Assembly (NCBI GenBank): GCA_041738505.1
Contig: JBGSPQ010000044.1
Coordinates: 1 to 55,065, forward strand
Direction: 5' to 3'
Length of the DNA: 55,065 nucleotides
Source of the DNA: JBGSPQ01 sp041738505
GTDB lineage: Bacteria; Patescibacteriota; Gracilibacteria; UBA1369
Both the position numbers and the translations under genes were made by a program. The notes beneath the pieces are model-generated. The model ran no database searches. It saw only the letters and a list, made by a program, of their open reading frames with translations, and was not told the origin of the DNA. How positions within the stretch are numbered: position 1 is the first letter of the stretch; each line of letters starts with the position of its first letter. Positions 48,241 through 55,065 of the stretch are shown piece by piece.

Positions 48241-49254
48241 ATGCCTATTGAGGGCCCGGACGGGTTTGGTAAACTGATTGGCGGTGTGGCGGCGGTTAAA
48301 CCGCGGGAGGATGATCCTGATTGTTTTCCAGATGATGGAGAGGTTTCTTCGTATGTCAGAAAAAGGGTGGATGATTTTAACTCCGGTCGCCCGGATGATA
48401 TTTTGATTGATGATGTTGCCGGGCCCGCCACTTTGCCTTCGCGGAAAATTGTTGCGGAGGGACTTCCTATGGTGAGGTTTATTTCCGATTTCAGGGAGGT
48501 TGGGGAGCGTGATATTGAGTCGGAAATCAGGGAGCTGGCAGATATATATAATGCCATTTACAGCGCCGCAAATGAAAACGAGGGTATGAAAACGGCTCAT
48601 AAACTTTTTATGGAAAGCCTTTATCCTTCGGATAATCTGCCTTTGATGGAAGCCGTTTCCACTTATCTGGACGAGGACGGCAGTGCGAAAAATCTGCAGT
48701 TGATTCTGGCTGTTGATGGTTTTGCCGACGCCATGCGGACGGTTAAGCTGATAGCGGAGAGAGAAAGTATTTCTTATTATGATGCTTTTTTGGATGCTTA
48801 CGGAGACTCGTTGAGTGCGAGAAACAATCTGGTCGGCCAAATGGTCAGGGCAAAGAAGGAGGCGTACGAGTGTATCAATCAAAACAGGAGACTGATTAAG
48901 GATATAGATTTGGCCCAGAGAGCGGATGATTTGATTATGAAATATGAGGAACTGGAAAACGGTCTGGAGTTTAACCCCGATTTTATCGCGAAGCTGGAGG
49001 ATCCTTCTACAAAAGCCGTGGTGATTTCGCTGGATTTTAATTCCACTTTTAATTCAAAGGAGTCGTATCCGGCGATGGAGCTTGTTGCGCGGGTGCAGAG
49101 GGAGCTTTCCGCTTTTGCCCCTGTCGCGGAAATCAGGGAAGTGGCCGTTGGGGAATCGGGGGGGGGTGATTTTGGAGGAGGGGCTGAATACGGGGAAGAT
49201 GAAGGTGGCGGTGGAGAATCCGGAGGCGTGGAAGTCGGAACTGGAAAATCTTAA
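48241..49254 (+). CDS. N-terminal part of a frameshifted HAD-like protein
   Basis: About 337 aa from ATG 48241; a TTG at 48232 is possible. The region before residue 265 is helical and of unknown function (LPMVRFISDFREVGERDIES, KLFMESLYPSDNLPLMEAVS). Near the end VVISLDFNSTFNS resembles HAD motif I. The frame then enters a run of nine G (49158-49166). After it the residues turn into low-complexity Gly/Glu (GGAEYGEDEGGGGES), and the next frame continues with coherent protein. Loss of one G would join this to 49199-50047 as one protein of about 600 aa. This C-terminal extension is therefore probably not real biology, unless the G run is phase-variable. Confidence 0.6.
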   Translation: MPIEGPDGFGKLIGGVAAVKPREDDPDCFPDDGEVSSYVRKRVDDFNSGRPDDILIDDVAGPATLPSRKIVAEGLPMVRFISDFREVGERDIESEIRELADIYNAIYSAANENEGMKTAHKLFMESLYPSDNLPLMEAVSTYLDEDGSAKNLQLILAVDGFADAMRTVKLIAERESISYYDAFLDAYGDSLSARNNLVGQMVRAKKEAYECINQNRRLIKDIDLAQRADDLIMKYEELENGLEFNPDFIAKLEDPSTKAVVISLDFNSTFNSKESYPAMELVARVQRELSAFAPVAEIREVAVGESGGGDFGGGAEYGEDEGGGGESGGVEVGTGKS

Positions 49255-50047
49255 GAGTTTTCTTTTGGAGATGATTGATGATCCCGGCAAGGTTGTGATT
49301 GAACCGAAAATGTCCATGCTTTCAATCCGGCTGGCGGAAAAAGGCGGGTATTTGTTGAAAGCCATGGATGGCAAGGAGGTGAATGAGCGCTGGGTGGGCG
49401 AACAGATTCAGCGATATTTTGAGCTGACAGAAAATCATCTGGACGGCCGACTGAGTGACTTGATGGAGGAAATTAACTGTGAATTGCCCCAGTTGGCGGA
49501 TTATACCGTAAAAGCAGTTAATGCCTGCCGAAACGATGGAGAGGGAAGGGGGCTGAATGGTCGGAAGAAGAAGGTGCTGGAGGGATTAAAGGAAGTGATG
49601 GCTTTGATTGAGGATAGTCATCAGAGGAGAATCGCCGAAATTGAAAGCAGAACTTTGGTTATTGATCGGATGTATAAAAAGGGCGAGCTGATTGCCAAGT
49701 ATAATCCCACGGCGGGGTATGTGGACATTGGGCACAGGGATGTGAATAAGTTTAGTACTTTGATGAAATATGTGATCGGAACGCAGAATATTACGCCCGA
49801 TGAAGTTTTGTTTGTGCAGATTGGCGATAGCACCACCGATATTCTGCCCACGGAAAAGACCGGCGCGGGCGAGCCGAATGAGGGCGCCGATGAGGCTTTT
49901 TTGATTGCGGTGAACAACTGCAATGAAAAAATGCAGACCGCGGTTGAAGACAGGGATCAGTACGGGCTTTATACAAGAAATCAGGCGGTGCTTGGTGTGG
50001 AGGCGATGTTTAAAGGGCTTAGAGCCTTGGTTTCGCGTGGTGTATGA
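49199..50047 (+). CDS. C-terminal part of a frameshifted HAD-like protein
   Basis: 282 aa from ATG 49199, with GGGGA just upstream; the frame is open back to 49082. HAD-type evidence is FVQIGDSTTDILP near the C-terminus (motif IV GDxxxD). The middle contains MKVAVENPEAW-type and AKYNPTAGYVDIGHRDVNKF segments, like the cap and core of Cof-type phosphatases. A helical insert lies between. The natural upstream half, with motif I, is in the other frame (48241-49166). A frame change within the G run would restore a single enzyme. It is convergent with the next gene (eight-base gap). Confidence 0.6.
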   Translation: MKVAVENPEAWKSELENLKSFLLEMIDDPGKVVIEPKMSMLSIRLAEKGGYLLKAMDGKEVNERWVGEQIQRYFELTENHLDGRLSDLMEEINCELPQLADYTVKAVNACRNDGEGRGLNGRKKKVLEGLKEVMALIEDSHQRRIAEIESRTLVIDRMYKKGELIAKYNPTAGYVDIGHRDVNKFSTLMKYVIGTQNITPDEVLFVQIGDSTTDILPTEKTGAGEPNEGADEAFLIAVNNCNEKMQTAVEDRDQYGLYTRNQAVLGVEAMFKGLRALVSRGV

Positions 50048-50055
50048 AAACCGAC

Positions 50056-51114
50056 TTATGCGGCAAAGACGCTGATTCCGTGGTGATTGCCGCACAGGTT
50101 CGCGGGGAGAGGGGGGCAGTCGCCGGGGGCGTGTTTGTGTATTTCGCGGTGGAAGGCATATTTTACTCCATCTATTTCCATGAAATGCGTGGTGCCGATA
50201 TCACCTCCTTTTTTTAGGCAGTTTACGGCTTCACGCGTTACTTGAGGCGAGACGCGGGAAAGTCTTTTGTATCCCATGCTTTGCAGTGACGGTGTGGTAA
50301 CCACTTCTCTTTGCGCGGGGCCTGCCGGATTGGCGGAAGGGGGGAGTTCGTGTCGGGTGATTTCTTGGGCGGTTGCGGAAGCGGGAGGGGTCTTATCCAG
50401 TCCCACCTGCAGGTCTTCGGGGTCGGTGTTGGCCTGACCGCTGAATAGTGTGACGTGTTCTCCCAGTTTTCTTCGCGCGAGTGCGGGATCGGCGCGGAAA
50501 CTTTCTTCGTCTTCCTGTGCCAGTTTGCGCGATGTGTCGGTGCGGGTGGCCAGGACTGTGATGCGGTGGCCGGTGTGGATGGCGATGTAGGCGCCGGTTG
50601 CGGCGTCGTAGTAGCCGATGCGGTTTCGGTTGTTGATTCCTCTTACCGCGCGTTCCGATACAACGTTACCGTTGTCGTCCGTTACTTTGATGGCTTCCAC
50701 GTTGGCGGGGAGGATGTCGCCTGCCCCCACGTGACGGTCGGCCAGACGGTTTTCACCGAAATTTACGGTGTAAGAAGTTTTGTCTTTTTCGTCGGTTTTT
50801 TCCAAAAAGGCCGATGCCAGACGGGCATGTTTTTGCAAAGTGTCTTGTTCGTTTTCGTTTTGTTCGGTGTCGCCTCTGCGAATTTGGTTGACGGATTCCG
50901 GGGTGTCTTTGTCCAATGCTTTTAACCTTGCGATGTCCTCTTCGCGCTTTTGCTGTTTTTCCAGAAATGATCTGTTGAATTCGGACAGGTCGGTTGTGTT
51001 TCTGTCCGGCTGTTCATGAATGGTTTCGGGCGTCGGAGATGCGGTTTCCGCGCTTTGCGCAGCGGTTTCCGATGGAGACGGCGACGGTGTTGATGGATTT
51101 TGTAGGTCCGCCAT
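50056..51114 (-). CDS. hypothetical protein with low-complexity N-terminus
   Basis: 352 aa, no family found. The first 60 residues are Ser/Pro/Thr-rich (STPSPSPSETAAQSAETASP), followed by helical sequence (FLEKQQKREEDIARLKALDK). A beta-type domain from about residue 115 has YTVNFGENRLADRHVGAGDI and IGYYDAATGAYIAIHTGHRI. The end has two cysteines and clustered histidines (HREIHKHAPGDCPPLPANLC, GNHHGIS) that could bind a metal. No signal peptide is evident. The start codon directly follows the stop of the preceding PKD-like gene, so they are likely cotranscribed. Confidence 0.5.
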   Translation of the reverse strand: MADLQNPSTPSPSPSETAAQSAETASPTPETIHEQPDRNTTDLSEFNRSFLEKQQKREEDIARLKALDKDTPESVNQIRRGDTEQNENEQDTLQKHARLASAFLEKTDEKDKTSYTVNFGENRLADRHVGAGDILPANVEAIKVTDDNGNVVSERAVRGINNRNRIGYYDAATGAYIAIHTGHRITVLATRTDTSRKLAQEDEESFRADPALARRKLGEHVTLFSGQANTDPEDLQVGLDKTPPASATAQEITRHELPPSANPAGPAQREVVTTPSLQSMGYKRLSRVSPQVTREAVNCLKKGGDIGTTHFMEIDGVKYAFHREIHKHAPGDCPPLPANLCGNHHGISVFAA

Positions 51115-51804
51115 CTATTTTATGGTAAAGATTATGTCATTTTTTGTTTCCGCGCCTTCGCTGTCTTTGGCAGAAACGGTGATTTTATGTACGCCGGGTG
51201 ATAATTTATCGGTGGTAACGGTTTTGCCTCTGCCGATATCTCCGTCCAGATTACATACCCAGGCGACGTTTACATCGGGGATCGCCTGTTCCTCTTTGTC
51301 ATAAACTTCGGCTTCCAGAGTCAGCTGATACCCTGCTTCCAGTATGGATTGTGGGATGGGACTTTTGATTTTTATTTCCGGGGGAGTGTTAATGACGTTT
51401 ATGTATTTCTGAGTTTTTCCGAGGTTGCCGTAGTCGTCCATGACTGTGAGGGTGACAAGATGGCGGCCTTTGGATAATTGGTGTTCAAACTCCATGCCTT
51501 CTCCAAACTGGCCCTGACGGTCGGATTCCCAAAAATATTTCAGTGTGTCCTTGGCGTCCGGGGTGATTGTATCCAGATTGCGAATGCGGGCACGAAACAT
51601 GACCGGGTGCTTGTAACTGTATTGTTCATCATCGGTAGCCGGCATTTCTATTACTACCGCCAGAGTTTCGGCCTTAGGAGTACTGAACATGTTAGAAAAT
51701 CTGCCCTGAAATAGATTGCCTCCGGTGGCCGAATTGGCCGACCAGGCGGTGGCTACCGTGATTAGGGCGAGAAGCCCTATGAAAAGATATTTTTTTGTTT
51801 TCAT
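51115..51804 (-). CDS. exported or membrane-anchored PKD/Ig-like protein
   Basis: 229 aa with an N-terminal signal anchor (YLFIGLLALITVATAWSANS). Two Ig-like PKD-type repeats follow. The first has FRARIRNLDTITPDAKDTLK, YFWESDRQGQFGEGMEFEHQ and GRHLVTLTVMDDYG; the second has AEVYDKEEQAIPDVNVAWVC, LSPGVHKITVSAKDSEGAE and NDIIFTIK. Such domains are extracellular adhesion or structural modules. It is the first gene of a two-gene unit with the following hypothetical. Confidence 0.75.
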   Translation of the reverse strand: MKTKKYLFIGLLALITVATAWSANSATGGNLFQGRFSNMFSTPKAETLAVVIEMPATDDEQYSYKHPVMFRARIRNLDTITPDAKDTLKYFWESDRQGQFGEGMEFEHQLSKGRHLVTLTVMDDYGNLGKTQKYINVINTPPEIKIKSPIPQSILEAGYQLTLEAEVYDKEEQAIPDVNVAWVCNLDGDIGRGKTVTTDKLSPGVHKITVSAKDSEGAETKNDIIFTIK

Positions 51805-51896
51805 ATAAACGGATAAGATATCTAATAATTATACAATATGTGGCCCGATTTTGCAATTTAAGGCTTTGGATGTTAGGATTTAGAGTGATTTAAAAA

Positions 51897-52310
51897 ATGA
51901 TTATGTCGGACTTTCCGGTTGAACTGCCGCCAAAATTTCTGGAAAAAGCCGCCGAGCTAAAGATTTATCCGCAGGATATAGAGGAAAAATTTGTGCGGGG
52001 GAGCGGGAAGGGCGGGCAGAAGATTAATAAGACCTCCAGTTGCGTGATGCTCCGATATTTGCCGGGCAGAATTGAGGTTAGGTGCCAAAAGCACCGCGAG
52101 CAGTCGGCCAATAGAATTTCGGCTTATAAACTGATGATTTTGAAGGTGGAGGATTTAAAAAAAGGACGCGAGTCGGAAAGGGCAAAAAAGATATTCAAGA
52201 TTAAAAAACAGAAGCAAAAGCGCTCAAAGCGGGCGAAGGAAAAAATGCTAGAGGCCAAAAAACTGCGCGGCGAGATTAAGCGGGGCAGAAAGCCGGTGAG
52301 TGGTGAATGA
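51897..52310 (+). CDS. arfB: ArfB-type (YaeJ/ICT1-like) peptidyl-tRNA hydrolase
   Basis: 137 aa; a second ATG at 51903 is equally possible. The GGQ catalytic loop is in RGSGKGGQKINKTSSCVMLR (about residues 38-57). The conserved QKHREQSANR segment and a very basic C-terminal tail (KKQKQKRSKRAKEKMLEAKK) follow. In ArfB that tail enters the empty mRNA channel. The protein releases peptides from non-stop ribosomes without needing a stop codon. It differs from RF-1/RF-2 in lacking codon-recognition domains. Together with ssrA it gives two rescue systems. Confidence 0.88.
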   Translation: MIMSDFPVELPPKFLEKAAELKIYPQDIEEKFVRGSGKGGQKINKTSSCVMLRYLPGRIEVRCQKHREQSANRISAYKLMILKVEDLKKGRESERAKKIFKIKKQKQKRSKRAKEKMLEAKKLRGEIKRGRKPVSGE

Positions 52311-52333
52311 GTTTTTTGGCGCGCGCGTGGTTG

Positions 52334-52924
52334 CTAGATGGTGGCGTCCAGTTGTTGGCGGGTGGGTTCATTTAATTTGGAGAGGGCTTTTTCGCCTTCC
52401 TCGGTGAAGAGCAGGCGCAGTTCGTTCAGGCGGGCGATGGTTGATTCCAACCGCAGAGTGTAGCCGTCCAACAGCTTTTGGTTTTCGGCGAGTTTCTGTT
52501 CCAGGGCGGTTTTGGCGTCGTCCGCGGCGTTGGCCAGGTCCCTTTGCAGTAATTGTAGTGTGGCGGCCAATTCTTTTACTTTTCCGACCAGCATTTCGGC
52601 GGAGTTCAGAATTCTTGAAGTTTCGGAGATGATTTTTTCGTTTTCAACTTTACCGGCCAATCTTTCGGCCTCTTTTACGCTTTTTTCGATGAGGGATGAT
52701 GTTTCGGTCGCCAGGAAGCGGATCTGGTCGTAATCCAGCGGTTCTTTTTGCAGTTCGGCGTTTAGTTTGCCGATTTGGACGTTAACTTCGTCCTGAATGG
52801 CCAGGAGGCTCTTTTCATCCGCGTTTAGAGCGGTATAATCGATTTCGGGGAGGGTTTGTCCGCATCCCGCAACGAATAAGGTGAGCAGAAGACCGGAAAT
52901 AGCTGTAAATAAGGTTCTTTTCAT
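52334..52924 (-). CDS. coiled-coil lipoprotein
   Basis: 196 aa from ATG 52922-52924, which gives a compact signal peptide with lipobox FVAGC (C20). An upstream start at 52963 would add 13 residues. The mature part is almost all helix with Leu/Ala heptads (LLAIQDEVNVQIGKLNAELQ, LAATLQLLQRDLANAADDAK, TALEQKLAENQKLLDGYTLR). It is probably a membrane-anchored coiled coil. No family can be named. It is divergent from the ECF sigma factor gene, across a spacer with a promoter-overlapping palindrome, and may share its regulation. Confidence 0.65.
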   Translation of the reverse strand: MKRTLFTAISGLLLTLFVAGCGQTLPEIDYTALNADEKSLLAIQDEVNVQIGKLNAELQKEPLDYDQIRFLATETSSLIEKSVKEAERLAGKVENEKIISETSRILNSAEMLVGKVKELAATLQLLQRDLANAADDAKTALEQKLAENQKLLDGYTLRLESTIARLNELRLLFTEEGEKALSKLNEPTRQQLDATI

Positions 52925-53019
52925 GTTAGTGTAAGGGTTAATGATGCGGGAAAATGCTAGCATTCATATGTAATGAAATAAAGGTTTTTGTCTTACAAGA
53001 AGTGCAGGCAATTGAAGTA

Positions 53020-53047
53020 TTGACAATTTGTCAAGTTCATGCATAAT
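53020..53047 (+). promoter_or_regulatory. sigma factor promoter with palindromic operator
   Basis: TTGACA (53020-53025) with CATAAT (53042-53047), 16-base spacer. The -35 is part of a perfect palindrome TTGACAA-T-TTGTCAA (53020-53034). The layout fits an operator controlling the sigma gene and possibly the divergent lipoprotein gene. Confidence 0.55.
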
Positions 53048-53077
53048 AGTGTCCTTATTTAAATATGGGAATCTATC

Positions 53078-53617
53078 GTGCTTGAACAAGAAAGAAAAAT
53101 CGTGGAAGAGGCCAAAAAGGACCCGAAGAATTTCGCGGCTCTTTACGACAAGTATTTTGATCAGATTTACCGCTATGTCTACAGGCGCGTGAGCGACAAG
53201 GACACTGTGGAGGATCTGGTTAGTCAGACCTTTTATGATGCTCTTTCGCACTTGTGCGACTTTGAGTGGAGAGGGTTTCCTTTCTCGGCCTGGCTGTACA
53301 AAATCGCCCATAACAATGTGCTTAAGTGGTATCGCGAGCAGGGAAAAATGCAGATTACCGAGCTGGAGGAGGGTGTGAATATGGCCGATAAGTCAGTGGA
53401 TTATGTTGGGGACATTAAAAAAGAAGAGGCGCGCGGGGAAATGGCCGAGCTGCTGGATCAACTGGAGCCGGAGGAAAGGGAAATCATACGTTTGAAGTTT
53501 TATGAGGAGGTGTCCAATGTGGAAATCGCGGAGATTATGGGGCTTAGTGCCAATCATATCGGAGTAAAGGTATTTAGGGCTCTAAAAAAGGTTAAACAAC
53601 TTCTTTCACAGCAATAA
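53078..53617 (+). CDS. ECF-type RNA polymerase sigma factor
   Basis: 179 aa, GTG start. Region 2 is visible as FAALYDKYFDQIYRYVYRRV, DTVEDLVSQTFYDALSHL and FSAWLYKIAHNNVLKWYRE. Region 4 is LEPEEREIIRLKFYEEVSNV followed by the helix-turn-helix EIAEIMGLSANHIGVKVFRA. The spacing is that of group IV sigma factors. It would redirect RNA polymerase to envelope-stress or surface genes. It is followed 12 bases later by a membrane protein that may act as its anti-sigma factor. Confidence 0.95.
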   Translation: MLEQERKIVEEAKKDPKNFAALYDKYFDQIYRYVYRRVSDKDTVEDLVSQTFYDALSHLCDFEWRGFPFSAWLYKIAHNNVLKWYREQGKMQITELEEGVNMADKSVDYVGDIKKEEARGEMAELLDQLEPEEREIIRLKFYEEVSNVEIAEIMGLSANHIGVKVFRALKKVKQLLSQQ

Positions 53618-53629
53618 TCAATTTATAAA

Positions 53630-54913
53630 ATGGCCAGACAAAACAGCAAATATTTCTCATCGGTTATTGAAAAACTTATCGCGGACAAGCATAAGGAAAA
53701 TATTGTTGTGGACAATTCTTTTAAGATGAGTCTGCGTGAAAAGGTGGTGGCGCGTGCCGGGATGATGCCTCAGATGGAGGTTTCGGACAGCGCGGAAACC
53801 GGCGGTTTTGCCGGGTTTGTGAATAGATGGAAATATGCTTTCGCGCTGGTGCCATCGGCTTTGCTGGTGATGGTGGTGGCCGCGCAGGTGATGAATATGC
53901 CGGTTGAAGTGGAGAGTGATGTGATGGGGGAAGTAGGGAATTCAAAAACACAGCGCAATTTTGAAAACGAAGAGAGTGGTAACGGATTAACGGTGGTGGA
54001 GGGCGAGTTGAATACGGACGGTACGGCTGTCGATGACGGCGCGACTACCGACGGGACGCCCGTAAAAAAGATTAAGACTTTTCCGGGGGCGTTGGTGATG
54101 CCGGTGGCTTTAACGACTGAACAAGATAGTGAATTAACGACTGATCAAGGCGTAGCGCAGACCTCAATGCTGCAAGGTGATGTGCAAAGTGCACCGGACA
54201 CCTCAAAGGAGCTTCGCACATTTGAGGTAGAAACCAGTGACGCTGGTGGTGAGGTCAAACCGAATGATGTTGCTGTCTCACCGAATGCCGGTGTTGATAG
54301 CGGTGTTAGTTCCGCGATGGCGGATGCTGTTGTTCCTTCGTATTATCCTCAAACTGATGTGCCGGATCGTACCGGTAGTTTGGATACCAATAATTATTAT
54401 GAATCCGATAGTGGGGCAACAACTTATGAGCGCACCGAAACATCCGTTAGAAATGATGAATCTTTGGTTGTCGCGGATAAAGGTGATGCGATTGTCGCGG
54501 CGCCGAGTGGCGATGGTATGGGTGGAGGCTCGGATGATTCGCTAGTTCCTACGAATGATTACGCCACAAGAAATCTGGTGAATCCGTCTTTGGCGGTTCC
54601 TTTGGTTATGAAAAATGCGGAATTGCCCGTCTTTAATGTTTCTTATGAAACGTCTTTGACTTCCACCGAGAAGACGGCGCTGGAAACTAACGCGATTTTG
54701 CCGCTTACGGAAGGCCGCGACGTGCAAAGGGTTGTGGTGGGGCGCGATGCCAACGGGTATGTTTCGGTTATTGTTTTTTACGGCGACGGAGGATCAGCCA
54801 CTTCCACTTATTCTTTCAACAGCGCGCGCGGAGTTTGGGACAAGGTTACTTATATCCAGCCGGTCTCAGCAATCAGCGAATTTACATATAAGACGTATAA
54901 AGTTGTTTATTAG
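53630..54913 (+). CDS. single-pass membrane protein, candidate anti-sigma factor
   Basis: 427 aa. A cytoplasmic N-terminus of about 70 residues (YFSSVIEKLIADKHKENIVV, FKMSLREKVVARAGMM) lacks a zinc-binding HxxxCxxC motif. It is followed by one membrane helix (YAFALVPSALLVMVVAAQVM). The long outer region is Thr/Ser/Asp/Val-rich and of low complexity. A C-terminal beta domain (LPLTEGRDVQRVVVGRDANG then YVSVIVFYGDGGSATSTYSF) has the look of a small sensory domain. The close position after the ECF sigma gene and the topology suggest control of it; the sequence does not prove this. The IS copy begins ten bases after the stop. Confidence 0.65.
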   Translation: MARQNSKYFSSVIEKLIADKHKENIVVDNSFKMSLREKVVARAGMMPQMEVSDSAETGGFAGFVNRWKYAFALVPSALLVMVVAAQVMNMPVEVESDVMGEVGNSKTQRNFENEESGNGLTVVEGELNTDGTAVDDGATTDGTPVKKIKTFPGALVMPVALTTEQDSELTTDQGVAQTSMLQGDVQSAPDTSKELRTFEVETSDAGGEVKPNDVAVSPNAGVDSGVSSAMADAVVPSYYPQTDVPDRTGSLDTNNYYESDSGATTYERTETSVRNDESLVVADKGDAIVAAPSGDGMGGGSDDSLVPTNDYATRNLVNPSLAVPLVMKNAELPVFNVSYETSLTSTEKTALETNAILPLTEGRDVQRVVVGRDANGYVSVIVFYGDGGSATSTYSFNSARGVWDKVTYIQPVSAISEFTYKTYKVVY

Positions 54914-54923
54914 GTGAGTACAG

Positions 54924-55065
54924 TTACGTTTTCTAATCAATAGCTTGGAAACACTTGAGGTGAGCGAGAGGTGATTTTAAGTTGATTCCGAGATGCAATC
55001 GTTGCGTGTTGTAATATTTTAAATATTCTTCGAGTTCCTGGTTATATTTTTCAACTGAATGTGGC
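54924..55065 (-). mobile_element. 3' end of the IS3/IS481-type insertion sequence (right copy)
   Basis: The reverse complement of bases 94-235 with one substitution. It is the same IS terminus in inverted orientation, truncated by the window edge. Only ten bases separate it from the preceding gene's stop codon. Confidence 0.8.
54933..55065 (-). CDS. IS3/IS481-family transposase, C-terminal fragment (right copy)
   Basis: 44 codons plus stop are visible (PHSVEKYNQELEEYL onward, ending LKCFQAID). They are identical to the left copy except K for N just before the YYNTQR block. The remainder is outside the window. Confidence 0.8.
   Translation of the reverse strand, partial: PHSVEKYNQELEEYLKYYNTQRLHLGINLKSPLAHLKCFQAID

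Noticed and set aside
13794..54921. 9-mer GGTGAGTAC at about 13794, 40018 and beside the right IS end (54913)
   Set aside because: Three hits of a 9-mer in 55 kb are only mildly above chance. The contexts differ and no longer match extends from it, so I do not call it an IS end or att site.
1..55065. CRISPR array or tRNA genes
   Set aside because: No regularly spaced direct repeats with spacers were found. The only tRNA-like T-arm (GGTTCGATTCC) belongs to tmRNA.
54914..55065. Composite transposon formed by the two IS ends
   Set aside because: The enclosed 54 kb includes core genes (infC, rplT, dnaN, mfd), which a mobile cassette would not carry. Contig breakage at repeats explains it better.

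Overview
The window looks like one contig from a small-genome bacterium, most consistent with the Candidate Phyla Radiation (Patescibacteria; possibly a Peregrinibacteria-like lineage, low confidence). The reasons are compact gene spacing with many 1-40 base overlaps, weak Shine-Dalgarno sites, large secreted proteins of unknown function with modular repeats, S-layer-homology (SLH) and VanW-type envelope proteins, and a thin set of core genes. Stops TAA, TAG and TGA are all used normally. Base composition is moderate (roughly 45-50% GC by eye), except for a GC-richer island at about 13.74-15.49 kb.

Both window ends are the 3' end of the same insertion sequence (IS3/IS481-type DDE transposase) in inverted orientation, so the contig probably stops at repeated IS copies.

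Layout. 0.3-13.5 kb is almost entirely - strand: a fused ispD-ispF gene, a proline-rich membrane-anchored protein, two SLH proteins, a small membrane/CAP-domain operon, and three large surface proteins that share modules. 13.7-15.5 kb holds a Na+/H+ antiporter-like gene behind a leader of consecutive hairpins, and looks acquired. 15.5-21.8 kb carries dxr, the infC-rpmI-rplT operon, a lipoprotein cyclophilin, and murF-holB-TPR. 21.8-28.4 kb (- strand) carries a VanW-domain protein, RNase Y, a patatin-like lipase and hypotheticals. An AT-rich divergent spacer at 28.4-28.65 kb next to dnaN, where strand composition switches, is a candidate replication origin. 28.7-35.9 kb (+ strand) carries dnaN, mfd, an EpmA-like EF-P lysylase with efp, and a ferredoxin-NADP-reductase-type enzyme. 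35.9-40 kb has two long nested palindromes, two exported proteins, a glutamate-cysteine-ligase-like enzyme and an M20 peptidase. 40-43.4 kb has an unusual trio: two related nucleotidyltransferase-like proteins flanking a metallophosphoesterase. 43.7-44.1 kb is tmRNA (ssrA) with a 31-codon tag. 44.3-55 kb holds small membrane proteins, a xylulokinase-type kinase, a HAD-like gene broken at a run of nine G, PKD-like and lipoprotein envelope genes, an ArfB-type rescue factor, and an ECF sigma factor with a membrane partner.

How genes work together. IspDF and Dxr are MEP isoprenoid enzymes. tmRNA and the ArfB-like protein are two ribosome-rescue routes. The EpmA-like enzyme probably modifies EF-P, which is needed for proline runs such as the eleven prolines encoded near 2.05 kb.

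The strongest candidates for undescribed biology are: the tandem nested palindromes at 35.9-36.2 kb, whose stems covary while their loops stay identical; a second such pair after ssrA; the nucleotidyltransferase/metallophosphoesterase trio; the multi-hairpin leader of the antiporter; and a palindrome found in three divergent promoter spacers.
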